Of a stretch of 42,632 nt of DNA, positions 23,436 through 31,609 are shown in pieces; position 1 is the stretch's first letter; each line of letters starts with the position of its first letter. The DNA comes from Achromobacter veterisilvae. Its GTDB lineage: Bacteria > Pseudomonadota > Gammaproteobacteria > Burkholderiales > Burkholderiaceae_B. Both the position numbers and the translations under genes were made by a program. The notes under the pieces are model-generated. The model had not been told where the DNA came from. It made no database searches and saw only the letters and a list, made by a program, of their open reading frames with translations. Location: contig NZ_UFQC01000049.1 of assembly GCF_900496975.1 (NCBI RefSeq), positions 1-42,632 on the forward strand, written 5' to 3'.

Positions 23436-25049
23436 TCAGAAGCGGGGCACCCCGAACTGTATGGGGCGCGACGGATGCGATTGCGCCTGCGCGATGATGG
23501 CCAGCACGAAGGCCAGCACCGGGCGCGTGTCGCGCGGGTCGATGACGCCGTCGTCGAGCAAATGGCCGCTGGTGTAGAACGCGCCGGCCTGACGGTCGAA
23601 GCTCGCGATGATGTCGGCCTTTTGCGCCGCCAGCCGGGCTTCGTCCAGAGGGCGGCCGGTGCGCTCGGCCTGTTGGCGCGCGACGATCTCCAGGGTGGCC
23701 GCGGCCTGTTCGCCGCCCATGACCGCGGTGCGCGCATTGGGCCACGAGAAGCAGAAGCGCGGCCGGAAGGCGCGGCCGCACATGCCGTAGTTGCCCGCGC
23801 CGAACGAAGCGCCGCAGTGGATCGTGATCTGGGGCACCTGGGAGTTGGACAGGGCCTGGATCATCTTGGACCCGTGCTTGATCATTCCGGCCTCTTCGGA
23901 GGCGCGGCCGACGATGAATCCGGTGGTGTTCTGCAGGAACAGGATGGGCGTGCCCGACTGGTTGCACAGATGAATGAACTGGGCGGCCTTGGTGGCTCCC
24001 GCGGGATCGATCGGCCCGTTGTTGGTGATGACCCCCACGGCGTGTCCGTCGATCCTGGCGTGGCCGCAAACCGTGTGCTCGCCGTAGTCGGGCTTGAAGT
24101 CCAGCCACAGCGAGCCGTCCACGATCCTGGCGATGATTTCGCGCATGTCGACGGGGCGGCGGTGTTCCAGCACCATCGCGCCGGCCAGTTCGTCGGGGTC
24201 CGATCGCGGCGGCGCGGCGCGCGCGGGGGCTTCCGCCCTCGGCCAGGGCAGGGCGCCGACCACGGCGCGGGCGATGGCGATCGCGTGGGCGTCGTCATCG
24301 GCCACGTATTCGGCCAGGCCGCTGATTCGGGCGTGCATGTCCGTGCCGCCCAGTTCTTCGGCAGTGGCGATTTCGCCCGTCGCGGCCTTGAGCAGCGGCG
24401 GGCCGGCAAGAAAGGCCCTGGCTTGCCCGCGCACCATGATGACGTAGTCGGACAGGCCGGGCATGTACGCGCCTCCCGCGGTCGACGAGCCATGGACGAT
24501 GGTGATGACGGGCACCCCGGCGGCGGAAAGCCGGGCCAGGTTGTAGAACATGCCGCCGCCCCGGATGAACTTGTCGACCCGATACTTGCGCAGGTTGGCG
24601 CCGGCGGATTCCACGAGGTGCACGAACGGCAGCCTGTTCTCCAGGGCGATTTCCTGGCACCGCATCAGCTTCAGGTTGCCGGCTTCGGTGAGCGCGCCGG
24701 CCTCGATGGCGGAATCGGTAGCCACCACCATGCACCGGACGCCGCTGACATGGCCGATGCCGGCGATCTGCGAGCCCCCGGGGATGCAGGTGTCCAGATT
24801 GGAGTCGTCCAGGCCATAGCCGGCCAGCGTGGCCAAGGGCAGGAAGGGCTGGCCCGGATCGAGCAGGCGGTCGACGCGTTCGCGCGGCAACAAGGCGCCG
24901 CGGCTCGCGAATGTCGCGGCCGCGCCGGCCGAAGCTTGCGCGGCGCGCTCTTCCAGGCTACGCATTTCGGCAATCAGGGCCAGCATGCCGGCGCGTTGCT
25001 CGATGAAGCCGGCCGAGCCGGTGGCGATGCGGGATTCGTAGGGGGTCAT
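23436..25049 (-). CDS. acyl-CoA carboxylase beta subunit (carboxyltransferase)
   Basis: A 537-residue carboxyltransferase with both crotonase-like halves, of the MCC/GCC beta class. LVESAGANLRKY, HGSSTAGGAYMPGLSD and AGPPLLKAATGEIATAEELGG form the N-half. GVITNNGPIDPAGATKAAQF and GASFGAGNYGMCGRAF form the C-half. Residues 164-166 are GGG just before MFYN, where methylcrotonyl-CoA carboxylase has HFGRIFYN. The phenylalanine there closes the pocket in MCC, and glycine opens it in geranyl-CoA carboxylase (known from the published structures; the alignment is mine). The ATG at 25049 (MTPYESR) is preferred over longer readings. First gene of the island operon. Confidence 0.94.
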   Translation of the reverse strand: MTPYESRIATGSAGFIEQRAGMLALIAEMRSLEERAAQASAGAAATFASRGALLPRERVDRLLDPGQPFLPLATLAGYGLDDSNLDTCIPGGSQIAGIGHVSGVRCMVVATDSAIEAGALTEAGNLKLMRCQEIALENRLPFVHLVESAGANLRKYRVDKFIRGGGMFYNLARLSAAGVPVITIVHGSSTAGGAYMPGLSDYVIMVRGQARAFLAGPPLLKAATGEIATAEELGGTDMHARISGLAEYVADDDAHAIAIARAVVGALPWPRAEAPARAAPPRSDPDELAGAMVLEHRRPVDMREIIARIVDGSLWLDFKPDYGEHTVCGHARIDGHAVGVITNNGPIDPAGATKAAQFIHLCNQSGTPILFLQNTTGFIVGRASEEAGMIKHGSKMIQALSNSQVPQITIHCGASFGAGNYGMCGRAFRPRFCFSWPNARTAVMGGEQAAATLEIVARQQAERTGRPLDEARLAAQKADIIASFDRQAGAFYTSGHLLDDGVIDPRDTRPVLAFVLAIIAQAQSHPSRPIQFGVPRF

Positions 25050-25143
25050 GGCTGGAATGTTGTCATGGGTTCTTGCGGCCGCTGGCGGTTGCAGGCACAT
25101 TCCAGGCCAGGGACACTTCCGTCGCAACGACTATCTGCCCGGC

Positions 25144-25160
25144 TGTGCACCATGTACACA
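25144..25160. promoter_or_regulatory. candidate IclR operator
   Basis: TGTGCAC-CAT-GTACACA, a 17-bp inverted repeat (6 of 7 matching) centred between the divergent carboxylase and regulator genes. Its size and position suit an IclR-family site that controls both directions. No consensus -35/-10 pair is clear on either side. Confidence 0.5.
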
Positions 25161-25218
25161 AACCTTCCGCCAATCGGACTACGACCGGGCCTTCCCGGTT
25201 GATCGAGGAGTGCCGACC

Positions 25219-26016
25219 ATGCCGCTGCGCGTCGCTGTGCCACGACCTTCTTCGCCTGTTTCCGCGCGACGGCCCGTGCGCGGAGGGCAGAGCATCGGCC
25301 GGGCGCTGGGCCTGTTGCGCCTATTGGGCGTGGAGCGGGAATCCGGCGTGGAATTGCGCGAACTGGTGGCGCAATCCGGGTTGGACCGCACGACCGCGTA
25401 CCGGATGCTCGCGACGCTGGTGTCCGAGGGATTCGCCCACCGCGATCTGGCCAGCGGGACTTACCGGTTGGGATTGGAGGCGATGGGACTGGGGCTGGCG
25501 GCGCTCGCCCAGTCGCCGCTGACGCAAGTCTGCGTGCCCCTCATGAAGGCGCTGGCGCGCCGCTCGGACGAGCATGTATTCCTGGTGGCGCGCTGCGGCG
25601 ACTACAGCCATTGCCTGCATCTGGAGGAGGGGCCGCGCCCGATACGATCCTACGCGGACCATGTGGGCGGCACCCGCTTGCTGGGGCTGGGAATTCCCAG
25701 TTTCGCGTTGCTGGCGCAGTGGGACGACGAGCGGATCGGCGGTCACTTCGCACGGCACCAGCGCCAGTACGAGGCGCGCGGCCTTTCCTTGCCGAAGCTC
25801 CTGCGCTGGATCCGGCAGGCGCGCGCGCAGGGCTATGCGCAGGTGAGCGGCCAGGGCGCCGGGGGAGTAGGACTGGCGTTCGCGGTGGGCACCATCGGCA
25901 CCGCGGCCCTGGGGATAGTGGCCCCGGCCCATCGTATGCCGCGCAGCCGTGGGGCGGAATTGGCGCGGGCCATGGAAGAGGAACTGCGGCGTTTCGAGAT
26001 CGGTCCGCCCCGTTAG
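25219..26016 (+). CDS. IclR-family transcriptional regulator
   Basis: A 265-residue regulator with an N-terminal winged helix (GRALGLLRLLGVERESGVELRELVAQSGLDRTTAYRMLATLVSEGF, about 28-75). A C-terminal effector domain includes DEHVFLVARCGDYSHCLHLEEGPRPIR. The start at 25219 has GAGGAG 8 nt upstream. A longer frame reaching 25048 has no ribosome site. It is divergent from the seven-gene catabolic operon and most likely senses its acid or CoA substrate. Its 3' end lies 12 nt from the convergent tgt stop. Confidence 0.93.
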   Translation: MPLRVAVPRPSSPVSARRPVRGGQSIGRALGLLRLLGVERESGVELRELVAQSGLDRTTAYRMLATLVSEGFAHRDLASGTYRLGLEAMGLGLAALAQSPLTQVCVPLMKALARRSDEHVFLVARCGDYSHCLHLEEGPRPIRSYADHVGGTRLLGLGIPSFALLAQWDDERIGGHFARHQRQYEARGLSLPKLLRWIRQARAQGYAQVSGQGAGGVGLAFAVGTIGTAALGIVAPAHRMPRSRGAELARAMEEELRRFEIGPPR

Positions 26017-26028
26017 CGCGGAGCCAGC

Positions 26029-27165
26029 CTAATCCACCCCTCGCTTGCGGTCGGCCGCGAACTGCGCGCGCCAGGCGTCGAAGCGGCCTTCGGCGATGGC
26101 TTCCCGCATTTCCTTCATGATGGTCAGGTAGAAATGCAGGTTGTGCAGGGTGTTCAGGCGCGCGCCGGTGATTTCGTTGGCGCGCTGCAAATGGTGCAGG
26201 TACGCCCGCGAGAAATTCGCGCAGGTGTGGCAGCCGCAGCCCGGGTCCAGCGGGCGGGTGTCGTCGCGGTACTTGGCGTTGCGGATCTTCACGTCGCCAA
26301 ACCGGGTGAACAGCCAGCCGTTGCGGGCGTTGCGGGTCGGCATGACGCAGTCGAACATGTCCACGCCGCGGGCGACGCCCTCGACCAGGTCTTCCGGCGT
26401 GCCCACGCCCATCAGGTAGCGGGGGGCCTGGGCCGGGAGCTTGGGCGTCACGTGCGCCAGGATGCGCATCATGTCTTCCTTGGGTTCGCCGACCGACAGG
26501 CCGCCGATGGCGTAGCCGTGGAAGCCGATGTCCTGCAGCCCGGCCAGGGATTCGTCGCGCAGCGATTCGTACATGCCGCCCTGGACGATGCCGAAGAGGG
26601 CGTTCGGGTTGCCCAGGCGGTCGAATTCCTCGCGCGAGCGGCGCGCCCAGCGCAGCGACATGCGCATCGAGCGGGCGGCTTCCTCGACGGTGGCGGGCCG
26701 CCCGTCGATTTCATAGGGCGTGCATTCGTCGAACACCATGACGATGTCGGAATTCAGCGAACGCTGGATGCGCATGGATTCTTCCGGCGTCAGGAACAGG
26801 CGCGCGCCGTCGATCGGGGAGGCGAACTTCACGCCTTCCTCGGTGATCTTGCGCATGCCTTGCAGGCTGAACACCTGGAAGCCGCCGGAGTCGGTCAGGA
26901 TGGGCTTGTCCCATTGCATGAAGCCGTGCAGGCCGCCATGCTTTTCCATGATTTCAGTGCCCGGGCGCAGCCACAGGTGGAAGGTGTTGCCCAGCACGAT
27001 CTGCGAGCCGATTTCCTTCAGTTCGTGCGGCAGCATGGCCTTCACGCTGCCGTAGGTGCCCACGGGCATGAAGATGGGCGTCTCGACCACGCCGTGGTTC
27101 AGCGTGATGCGGCCGCGGCGGGCGCCGCCGTCGGTGGCGAGCAGTTCGAAGTTCAGTCCGGTCAT
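26029..27165 (-). CDS. tgt: tRNA-guanine transglycosylase
   Basis: Tgt exchanges guanine-34 of GUN-anticodon tRNAs for preQ1 in queuosine synthesis. The 378-residue protein has Asp92 (TDSGGFQVFSL) and the nucleophile Asp272 (MFDCVMPTRNARNG). The zinc site is Cys310, Cys312, Cys315 and His341. Length and motifs are normal. The ATG at 27165 overlaps the queA stop by 4 nt, so both are made from one message. In E. coli yajC follows directly; here the next gene is the convergent IclR regulator. Confidence 0.98.
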   Translation of the reverse strand: MTGLNFELLATDGGARRGRITLNHGVVETPIFMPVGTYGSVKAMLPHELKEIGSQIVLGNTFHLWLRPGTEIMEKHGGLHGFMQWDKPILTDSGGFQVFSLQGMRKITEEGVKFASPIDGARLFLTPEESMRIQRSLNSDIVMVFDECTPYEIDGRPATVEEAARSMRMSLRWARRSREEFDRLGNPNALFGIVQGGMYESLRDESLAGLQDIGFHGYAIGGLSVGEPKEDMMRILAHVTPKLPAQAPRYLMGVGTPEDLVEGVARGVDMFDCVMPTRNARNGWLFTRFGDVKIRNAKYRDDTRPLDPGCGCHTCANFSRAYLHHLQRANEITGARLNTLHNLHFYLTIMKEMREAIAEGRFDAWRAQFAADRKRGVD

Positions 27166-28220
27166 GGGGCGGGGGACTCGATAAACATGGCGTCGCCATA
27201 GCTGAAGAAGCGGTAGCGCTCGGCGACGGCGTGGGCGTAGGCGCGGCGTATCGGTTCGACGCCGGCCAGCGCCGACACCAGCATCAGCAGGGTCGACTGG
27301 GGCAGGTGGAAGTTGGTTACCAGGGCGTCGATGACGCGGTAGCGGTAGCCGGGGGTGATGAACAAGCGGGTGTCGCCCTGGGCGGCCGCCAGCGGCAGGC
27401 CGGGGGCGGCGAGCCCTTCGGTCTGGGCGGCGGCGGATTCCAGGGCGCGCACGCTGGTCGTGCCGACGGCGACGACCCGGCCGCCGCGGCCGCGGGCGGC
27501 GGCGATCGCGTCCACCGCGGCCTGGGGCACGGTGAACCATTCGGCGTGCATGACGTGGTCGGCCAGGTTGTCCACGCGCACGGGCTGGAAGGTGCCCGCG
27601 CCCACGTGCAGCGTGACGAAGGCGCGCGCCACGCCGAGCGCGTCCAGGCGGTCCAGGGTGGGCTGGTCGAAGTGCAGGCCCGCGGTGGGGGCCGCCACGG
27701 CGCCGGGCTCGCGGGCGTAGACCGTCTGGTAGCGCTCATCGTCGCCGGCGTCGGCCTGGTGCGTGATGTAGGGCGGCAGCGGCGTCGCGCCATGGGCGTC
27801 CAGCAGATCCAGCACCGGGCCGGGAAAGCGGATGTCGAAGAGTTCGCCTTCGCGGCCCAGCACCGTGGCCTCGAACGCGTCGGCCAGGCGCAGCACCATG
27901 CCTGGACCGGGCGACTTGCTGGCGCGCACGTGGGCCAGGACGCGGTCGGGTTCGGTGATGCGTTCGACCAGCACCTCGACCTTGCCGCCGGTGATCTTGT
28001 GGCCGTTCAGGCGCGCCTTGATGACGCGGGTGTCGTTGAAGACCAGCAGGTCGTGCGGACGCAGCAGCGCGGCCAGGTCGGCGAACTGCCGGTCATGCAG
28101 TTGGCCGGCCCGGTCCAGGTGCAGCAGGCGGCTGCCCGTGCGTTCGGCGGCGGGCGCCTGGGCGATGAGCTCGGGCGGCAGGTCGTAGTTGAAATCGGCA
28201 ACGGTGAGGGATGGGGTCAC
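27162..28220 (-). CDS. queA: S-adenosylmethionine:tRNA ribosyltransferase-isomerase
   Basis: QueA transfers and isomerises the ribosyl group of SAM onto preQ1-tRNA, giving epoxyqueuosine. The 352-residue protein shows DFNYDLPPELIAQAPA at the start, VFNDTRVIKARL, APTAGLHF, VGTTSVRALE and TNFHLPQSTLLMLVSA, all family hallmarks. I use the GTG at 28220, which gives a length close to the 356 residues of E. coli QueA. A GTG at 28259 would add 13 residues. It precedes tgt with a 4-nt overlap. Confidence 0.96.
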   Translation of the reverse strand: MTPSLTVADFNYDLPPELIAQAPAAERTGSRLLHLDRAGQLHDRQFADLAALLRPHDLLVFNDTRVIKARLNGHKITGGKVEVLVERITEPDRVLAHVRASKSPGPGMVLRLADAFEATVLGREGELFDIRFPGPVLDLLDAHGATPLPPYITHQADAGDDERYQTVYAREPGAVAAPTAGLHFDQPTLDRLDALGVARAFVTLHVGAGTFQPVRVDNLADHVMHAEWFTVPQAAVDAIAAARGRGGRVVAVGTTSVRALESAAAQTEGLAAPGLPLAAAQGDTRLFITPGYRYRVIDALVTNFHLPQSTLLMLVSALAGVEPIRRAYAHAVAERYRFFSYGDAMFIESPAP

Positions 28221-28291
28221 GCGGATATCCGTCCGGAAAAGGGCGGCAAAAGAAGGCACAGGCGAGCCGGGCGGACCCGGGACAACCCATT

Positions 28292-28297
28292 ATTGTA
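28292..28297 (-). promoter_or_regulatory. possible -10 of queA-tgt
   Basis: TACAAT on the minus strand, about 70 nt above the chosen queA start, in otherwise very GC-rich sequence. No -35 matches at 17 nt, so it is tentative. Confidence 0.4.
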
Positions 28298-28322
28298 GAA
28301 CGGCCGGCCCGCCGCCTTCCGT

Positions 28323-29156
28323 TCAAGCCGCTGGATTCCACCCCAGGCGGCGGGAGCAGCCGGCCGCCGCCGCGATCAGCGACCGCACCGGTTCGCCCTC
28401 GGGCGCCAGGTCGAAACCCCCGTGCAGCCCCAGGCCGGTGATGGCGCCCGCCAACTGGCCCTGGGCGTCCAGCACGGGCACCGCGGCCGAATCGATGCCG
28501 TGCAGCAGATGGCCGCTGACGCTGGCGTAGCCGCGCTGGCGGGTGGCCTGCCATTGCCGGCGCAGCGCGGCGGCCGGGTCGCCGGGCGGTTCGGCCACGT
28601 CCAGCGCGCGCGCCGCGTCCTGGCGCCGGGCCGCGTCGGGGTCCTGGCCCAGCAGCGCGCCCCATTCGGACAGCGCCCGCGGCAGGGCCACGGCCTCGGG
28701 CAGCCAGGCGGCGTAGACCCGGCCGGTGGCGCTGTTGAGCAGCGGCAGCACCGAACCCACCCGCACGTTGACGGTCACCGGCAGCCGCGCGTCGCGCCAC
28801 TGCACGATGGTGGGGCCGTGCTGGCCCCAGACCGAGATGAACACCGTCTGGCCGATGGCGGCGCTCAGGCCGTCCAGGCAGCCCGCCGCCAGCTTCACGA
28901 AATCCACGTCGGCCAGGGCCGCCAGCCCGGTGTGGAGCGCCTGCGGGCCCAGCCGGTAGCGGGCGCTGGCGGCATCCTGCTCGACATAGCCGCGCCGCTC
29001 CAGCGACACCAGATAGCGGTGCACCTTGGCGCGCGGCATGTCCAGGCTGCGCCCCAGTTCGGACACGGACAGGGCGCCGCCCAGCTCGGCCAGCCGCGTC
29101 AGCACGTCCAGGGCGATTTCGGCGGACTGGATTCCGGTGCTGCTGTTTGTTGACAT
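28323..29156 (-). CDS. IclR-family transcriptional regulator
   Basis: A 277-residue regulator. The winged helix spans about residues 8-65 (SAEIALDVLTRLAELGGALSVSELGRSLDMPRAKVHRYLVSLERRGYV) and the rest is the GAF-like effector domain. The ATG at 29156 (MSTNSSTG) is preferred over an upstream reading that would cross the shared promoter. It is divergent from the monooxygenase gene at 29236 with 79 bp between, the usual layout for a regulator of that gene and the downstream binding protein. Confidence 0.93.
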   Translation of the reverse strand: MSTNSSTGIQSAEIALDVLTRLAELGGALSVSELGRSLDMPRAKVHRYLVSLERRGYVEQDAASARYRLGPQALHTGLAALADVDFVKLAAGCLDGLSAAIGQTVFISVWGQHGPTIVQWRDARLPVTVNVRVGSVLPLLNSATGRVYAAWLPEAVALPRALSEWGALLGQDPDAARRQDAARALDVAEPPGDPAAALRRQWQATRQRGYASVSGHLLHGIDSAAVPVLDAQGQLAGAITGLGLHGGFDLAPEGEPVRSLIAAAAGCSRRLGWNPAA

Positions 29157-29170
29157 CGATTCGTCTCTTA

Positions 29171-29191
29171 TTAGAATACGTGTATCACTAA
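29171..29191. promoter_or_regulatory. candidate operator between iclR-type and monooxygenase genes
   Basis: TTAG...CTAA bracket an inner ATACGTGTAT within 21 bp, in a short AT-rich patch of the 79-bp divergent spacer. It is near-palindromic (the inner and outer parts are off-centre by half a base), so it is only a likely site for the neighbouring IclR protein. Confidence 0.4.
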
Positions 29192-29235
29192 AAAATACAT
29201 CAGCCGCGGGCCGCGGACAAATCCGGAGACAAGCC

Positions 29236-30249
29236 ATGAAGATGTCCATCTTCTCGGTCCAGGACCACTACCCGTCCCAGCCGCGCACGCTGGGTCAGCT
29301 TTACAGCCAAGTGCTGGAGCAGGCGCGCCGGGCCGAGCAACTGGGCTACGACACCTTCTGGGTGGCCGAGCACCATTTCCACGAATACGGCGCGGTGCCC
29401 AATCCGGCGGTCTTCCTGGCGGCGCTGTCGCAGCAGACGAGCCGGCTGCGGCTGGGCACCGCCATCTCCATCCTGACTTTCCACAATCCCCTGACGGTGG
29501 CGGAAAACTATGCCCTGGTGGACCAGCTTTCACAAGGCAGGCTGGCGCTGGGCGTCGGGTCCGGCTACCTGAAGCACGAATTCGACGGCTATGGCGTGGA
29601 TCCCGCCGCCAAGCGCGAGCGCTTCGATGAAAACCTGATGCTGGTCGAACGCCTGCTGCGAGGCGAACGGGTCACGCACGAGGGCAGGTTCAACACGATC
29701 CGCGGAGTGCGCCTGAACGTGCAGCCGGTGCAGGATCCGGTGCCCCTGTACGTCGCCATCCTGCGCCGCGAGGCCGCCTACCACGTCGGCCGCCAGGGCC
29801 GCCGCATGCTGTTCGTGCCCTATGCGGCGGTGGACGATTTCGAGGAAATCGGGCAGATGATGCAGGACTACCGCCGCGGGCTGGCCGAGGCGGGCATCGA
29901 GGACGCCGCCGGCATGGCCGCGGTGGCCCTGCACACGCACGTGGCCCCCACCGACGAAGCAGCCCGCGAGCGCGCGGCGCATGCCTTCGACCTGTACGTG
30001 GACACCCGCCTGTACGCCCGCAAGCAGGTGTACGACGACATCATCGCCAGCGGCCTGTCGCTGTTCGGATCGCCCCGCACGGTGGCCGGCAAGCTGGAGC
30101 GGCTGGCCGCCATGGGCCTGGACCACGTCATGAGCCTGCACAACTTCGGGCTCATGCCGCAGGACCTGGTGCTGGATTCCATGCGGCGCCTGATGGAGCA
30201 GGCGGTGCCGCTGTCGGGCGTGGCCCGCGGAGGCGTTCCCGCCGTATAA
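29236..30249 (+). CDS. luciferase-like (LLM-class) flavin-dependent monooxygenase
   Basis: A 337-residue cytosolic TIM-barrel oxygenase using reduced FMN from a separate reductase. The family features are GYDTFWVAEHHFHEYG near 37-52, LRLGTAISILTFHNPL, the GRLALGVGSGYLKHEF flavin segment and a C-terminal LFGSPRTVAGKLERL. CGGAGA 6 nt before the ATG fixes the start. Substrate unknown; carbon-sulfur, aldehyde and aromatic substrates are all used in the family. The binding protein gene follows 79 nt later and both probably answer to the divergent IclR regulator. Confidence 0.94.
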   Translation: MKMSIFSVQDHYPSQPRTLGQLYSQVLEQARRAEQLGYDTFWVAEHHFHEYGAVPNPAVFLAALSQQTSRLRLGTAISILTFHNPLTVAENYALVDQLSQGRLALGVGSGYLKHEFDGYGVDPAAKRERFDENLMLVERLLRGERVTHEGRFNTIRGVRLNVQPVQDPVPLYVAILRREAAYHVGRQGRRMLFVPYAAVDDFEEIGQMMQDYRRGLAEAGIEDAAGMAAVALHTHVAPTDEAARERAAHAFDLYVDTRLYARKQVYDDIIASGLSLFGSPRTVAGKLERLAAMGLDHVMSLHNFGLMPQDLVLDSMRRLMEQAVPLSGVARGGVPAV

Positions 30250-30328
30250 ATAACTGAGTACCGGAGTTCCACGCCGTGGCGGATCGGCGCAACGCATAAC
30301 GATATCCGCCCACCAAAGGAGACCGCGC

Positions 30329-31486
30329 ATGACCCCTCGCCGCACCCTGACCGCCGCCGCGCTGGCGGCTTTGCTGGCCGCGGGCGCCTCGCCCGCGCTG
30401 GCCCAAGTGAAGATAGGCGCCACCCTGTCCACGACCGGCCCCCAGGCGTCCCTGGGCATTCCCGAACGCAACACCATCAGCCTGCTGCCCACCGAGATCG
30501 GGGGCGTCAAGGTCGAATACGTGGTGCTGGACGACGCGTCCGACACCACCCGGGCCGTCAGCAATTCCCACAAGCTGATCTCGGAGAACCAGGTGGACCT
30601 GATCGTCGGGTCCACCACCACGCCCAACACCATGGCCATGCTGGATACGGTGGCCACGGGCGCCACGCCGGTGATCACGCTGGCCTCGTCGGCCCGGCTG
30701 ATCGATCCGGTGGACGACAAGCGGCGCTGGGTCTTCAAGACCCCGCACTCCGATTCGCTGATGGCCGAGGGCATCGCGCGCCACGCGGCGGCCAACGGCG
30801 TGAAGAAACTGGCCTTCATCGGCTTCAACAACGCGCTGGGCGAAACTTTCTGGGTGGAAATCGAGAAGGCGGCCAAGAAGCACGGCATCGAGGTGGTGGG
30901 CAAGGAGAGCTTCGCGCCCACGGATACCTCGGCCGTGGCCCAGACCCTGAAACTCGTGGGCGCGTCGCCGGACGCGGTGGTGGTCGGGGCCTCGGGCACG
31001 CCCGCCGCCATGCCGGCCCGGGCGCTGCGCGAGCGCGGCTACCAGGGCAGGATCTACTTCAACCACGGCGTGGCCAACAACGACTTCCTGCGCGTCTGCG
31101 GCGCCGCCTGCGACGGCGCCTGGGTGCCGGTGGGGCCGGTGATGGTGGCGGACCTGCTGCCCGACGACAACCCCGTCAAGGCCACGGCCCAGGCCTTCGC
31201 CAAGAAGTACGAGGCCGCCAACGGTCCCGGCAGCGTGTCCCTGTTCGCGGCCTATACCTGGGACGTCGGGCTGCTGTTGCAGCAGGCGATTCCGGCCGCG
31301 CTGAAGAAGGCCAAGCCCGGGACGCCCGAATTCAGGGCGGCGCTGCGCGACGCGCTGGAAAGCGTCAAGAACCTGCCCACGGCGACCGGCGTGGTCACGA
31401 TGAGCCCCACCGACCACAACGGGCTGGACGAACGCGCGCTGGTGATGGCGACCGTGGCGTCCGGCAAATGGAAACTTCAACAATAA
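30329..31486 (+). CDS. ABC transporter substrate-binding protein (Leu/Ile/Val type)
   Basis: A 385-residue periplasmic protein of the LivJ/LivK class. A Sec signal peptide is cleaved after SPALA (about residue 25), followed by QVKIGATLSTTGPQASLG, the usual first strand. VDLIVGSTTTPNTMAM and the late AYTWDVGLLLQQAI fit the two-lobed fold. AAAGGAGA stands 8 nt before the ATG. No permease or ATPase genes are in the window, so it must use one encoded elsewhere. The ligand is likely an aromatic or branched acid linked to the monooxygenase, which is inference. Confidence 0.93.
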   Translation: MTPRRTLTAAALAALLAAGASPALAQVKIGATLSTTGPQASLGIPERNTISLLPTEIGGVKVEYVVLDDASDTTRAVSNSHKLISENQVDLIVGSTTTPNTMAMLDTVATGATPVITLASSARLIDPVDDKRRWVFKTPHSDSLMAEGIARHAAANGVKKLAFIGFNNALGETFWVEIEKAAKKHGIEVVGKESFAPTDTSAVAQTLKLVGASPDAVVVGASGTPAAMPARALRERGYQGRIYFNHGVANNDFLRVCGAACDGAWVPVGPVMVADLLPDDNPVKATAQAFAKKYEAANGPGSVSLFAAYTWDVGLLLQQAIPAALKKAKPGTPEFRAALRDALESVKNLPTATGVVTMSPTDHNGLDERALVMATVASGKWKLQQ

Positions 31487-31609
31487 GTAGGGGCTGAACC
31501 TCCTGGCGGGGCGGCACGGCGGTGGGGCAGGCCCCCGCGCCGCGCCCGCAAATGTTCCAGGTTTTGTATGCTCTCGGTTTTGTTGGACGAGCAACCGGGT
31601 GGGCGTGGC

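Noticed and set aside
19326..25049. Plain leucine (Liu) degradation cluster
   Set aside because: No HMG-CoA lyase gene, presence of an AtuA-family gene, a CoA-transferase and a glycine-rich pocket in the carboxyltransferase argue against it.
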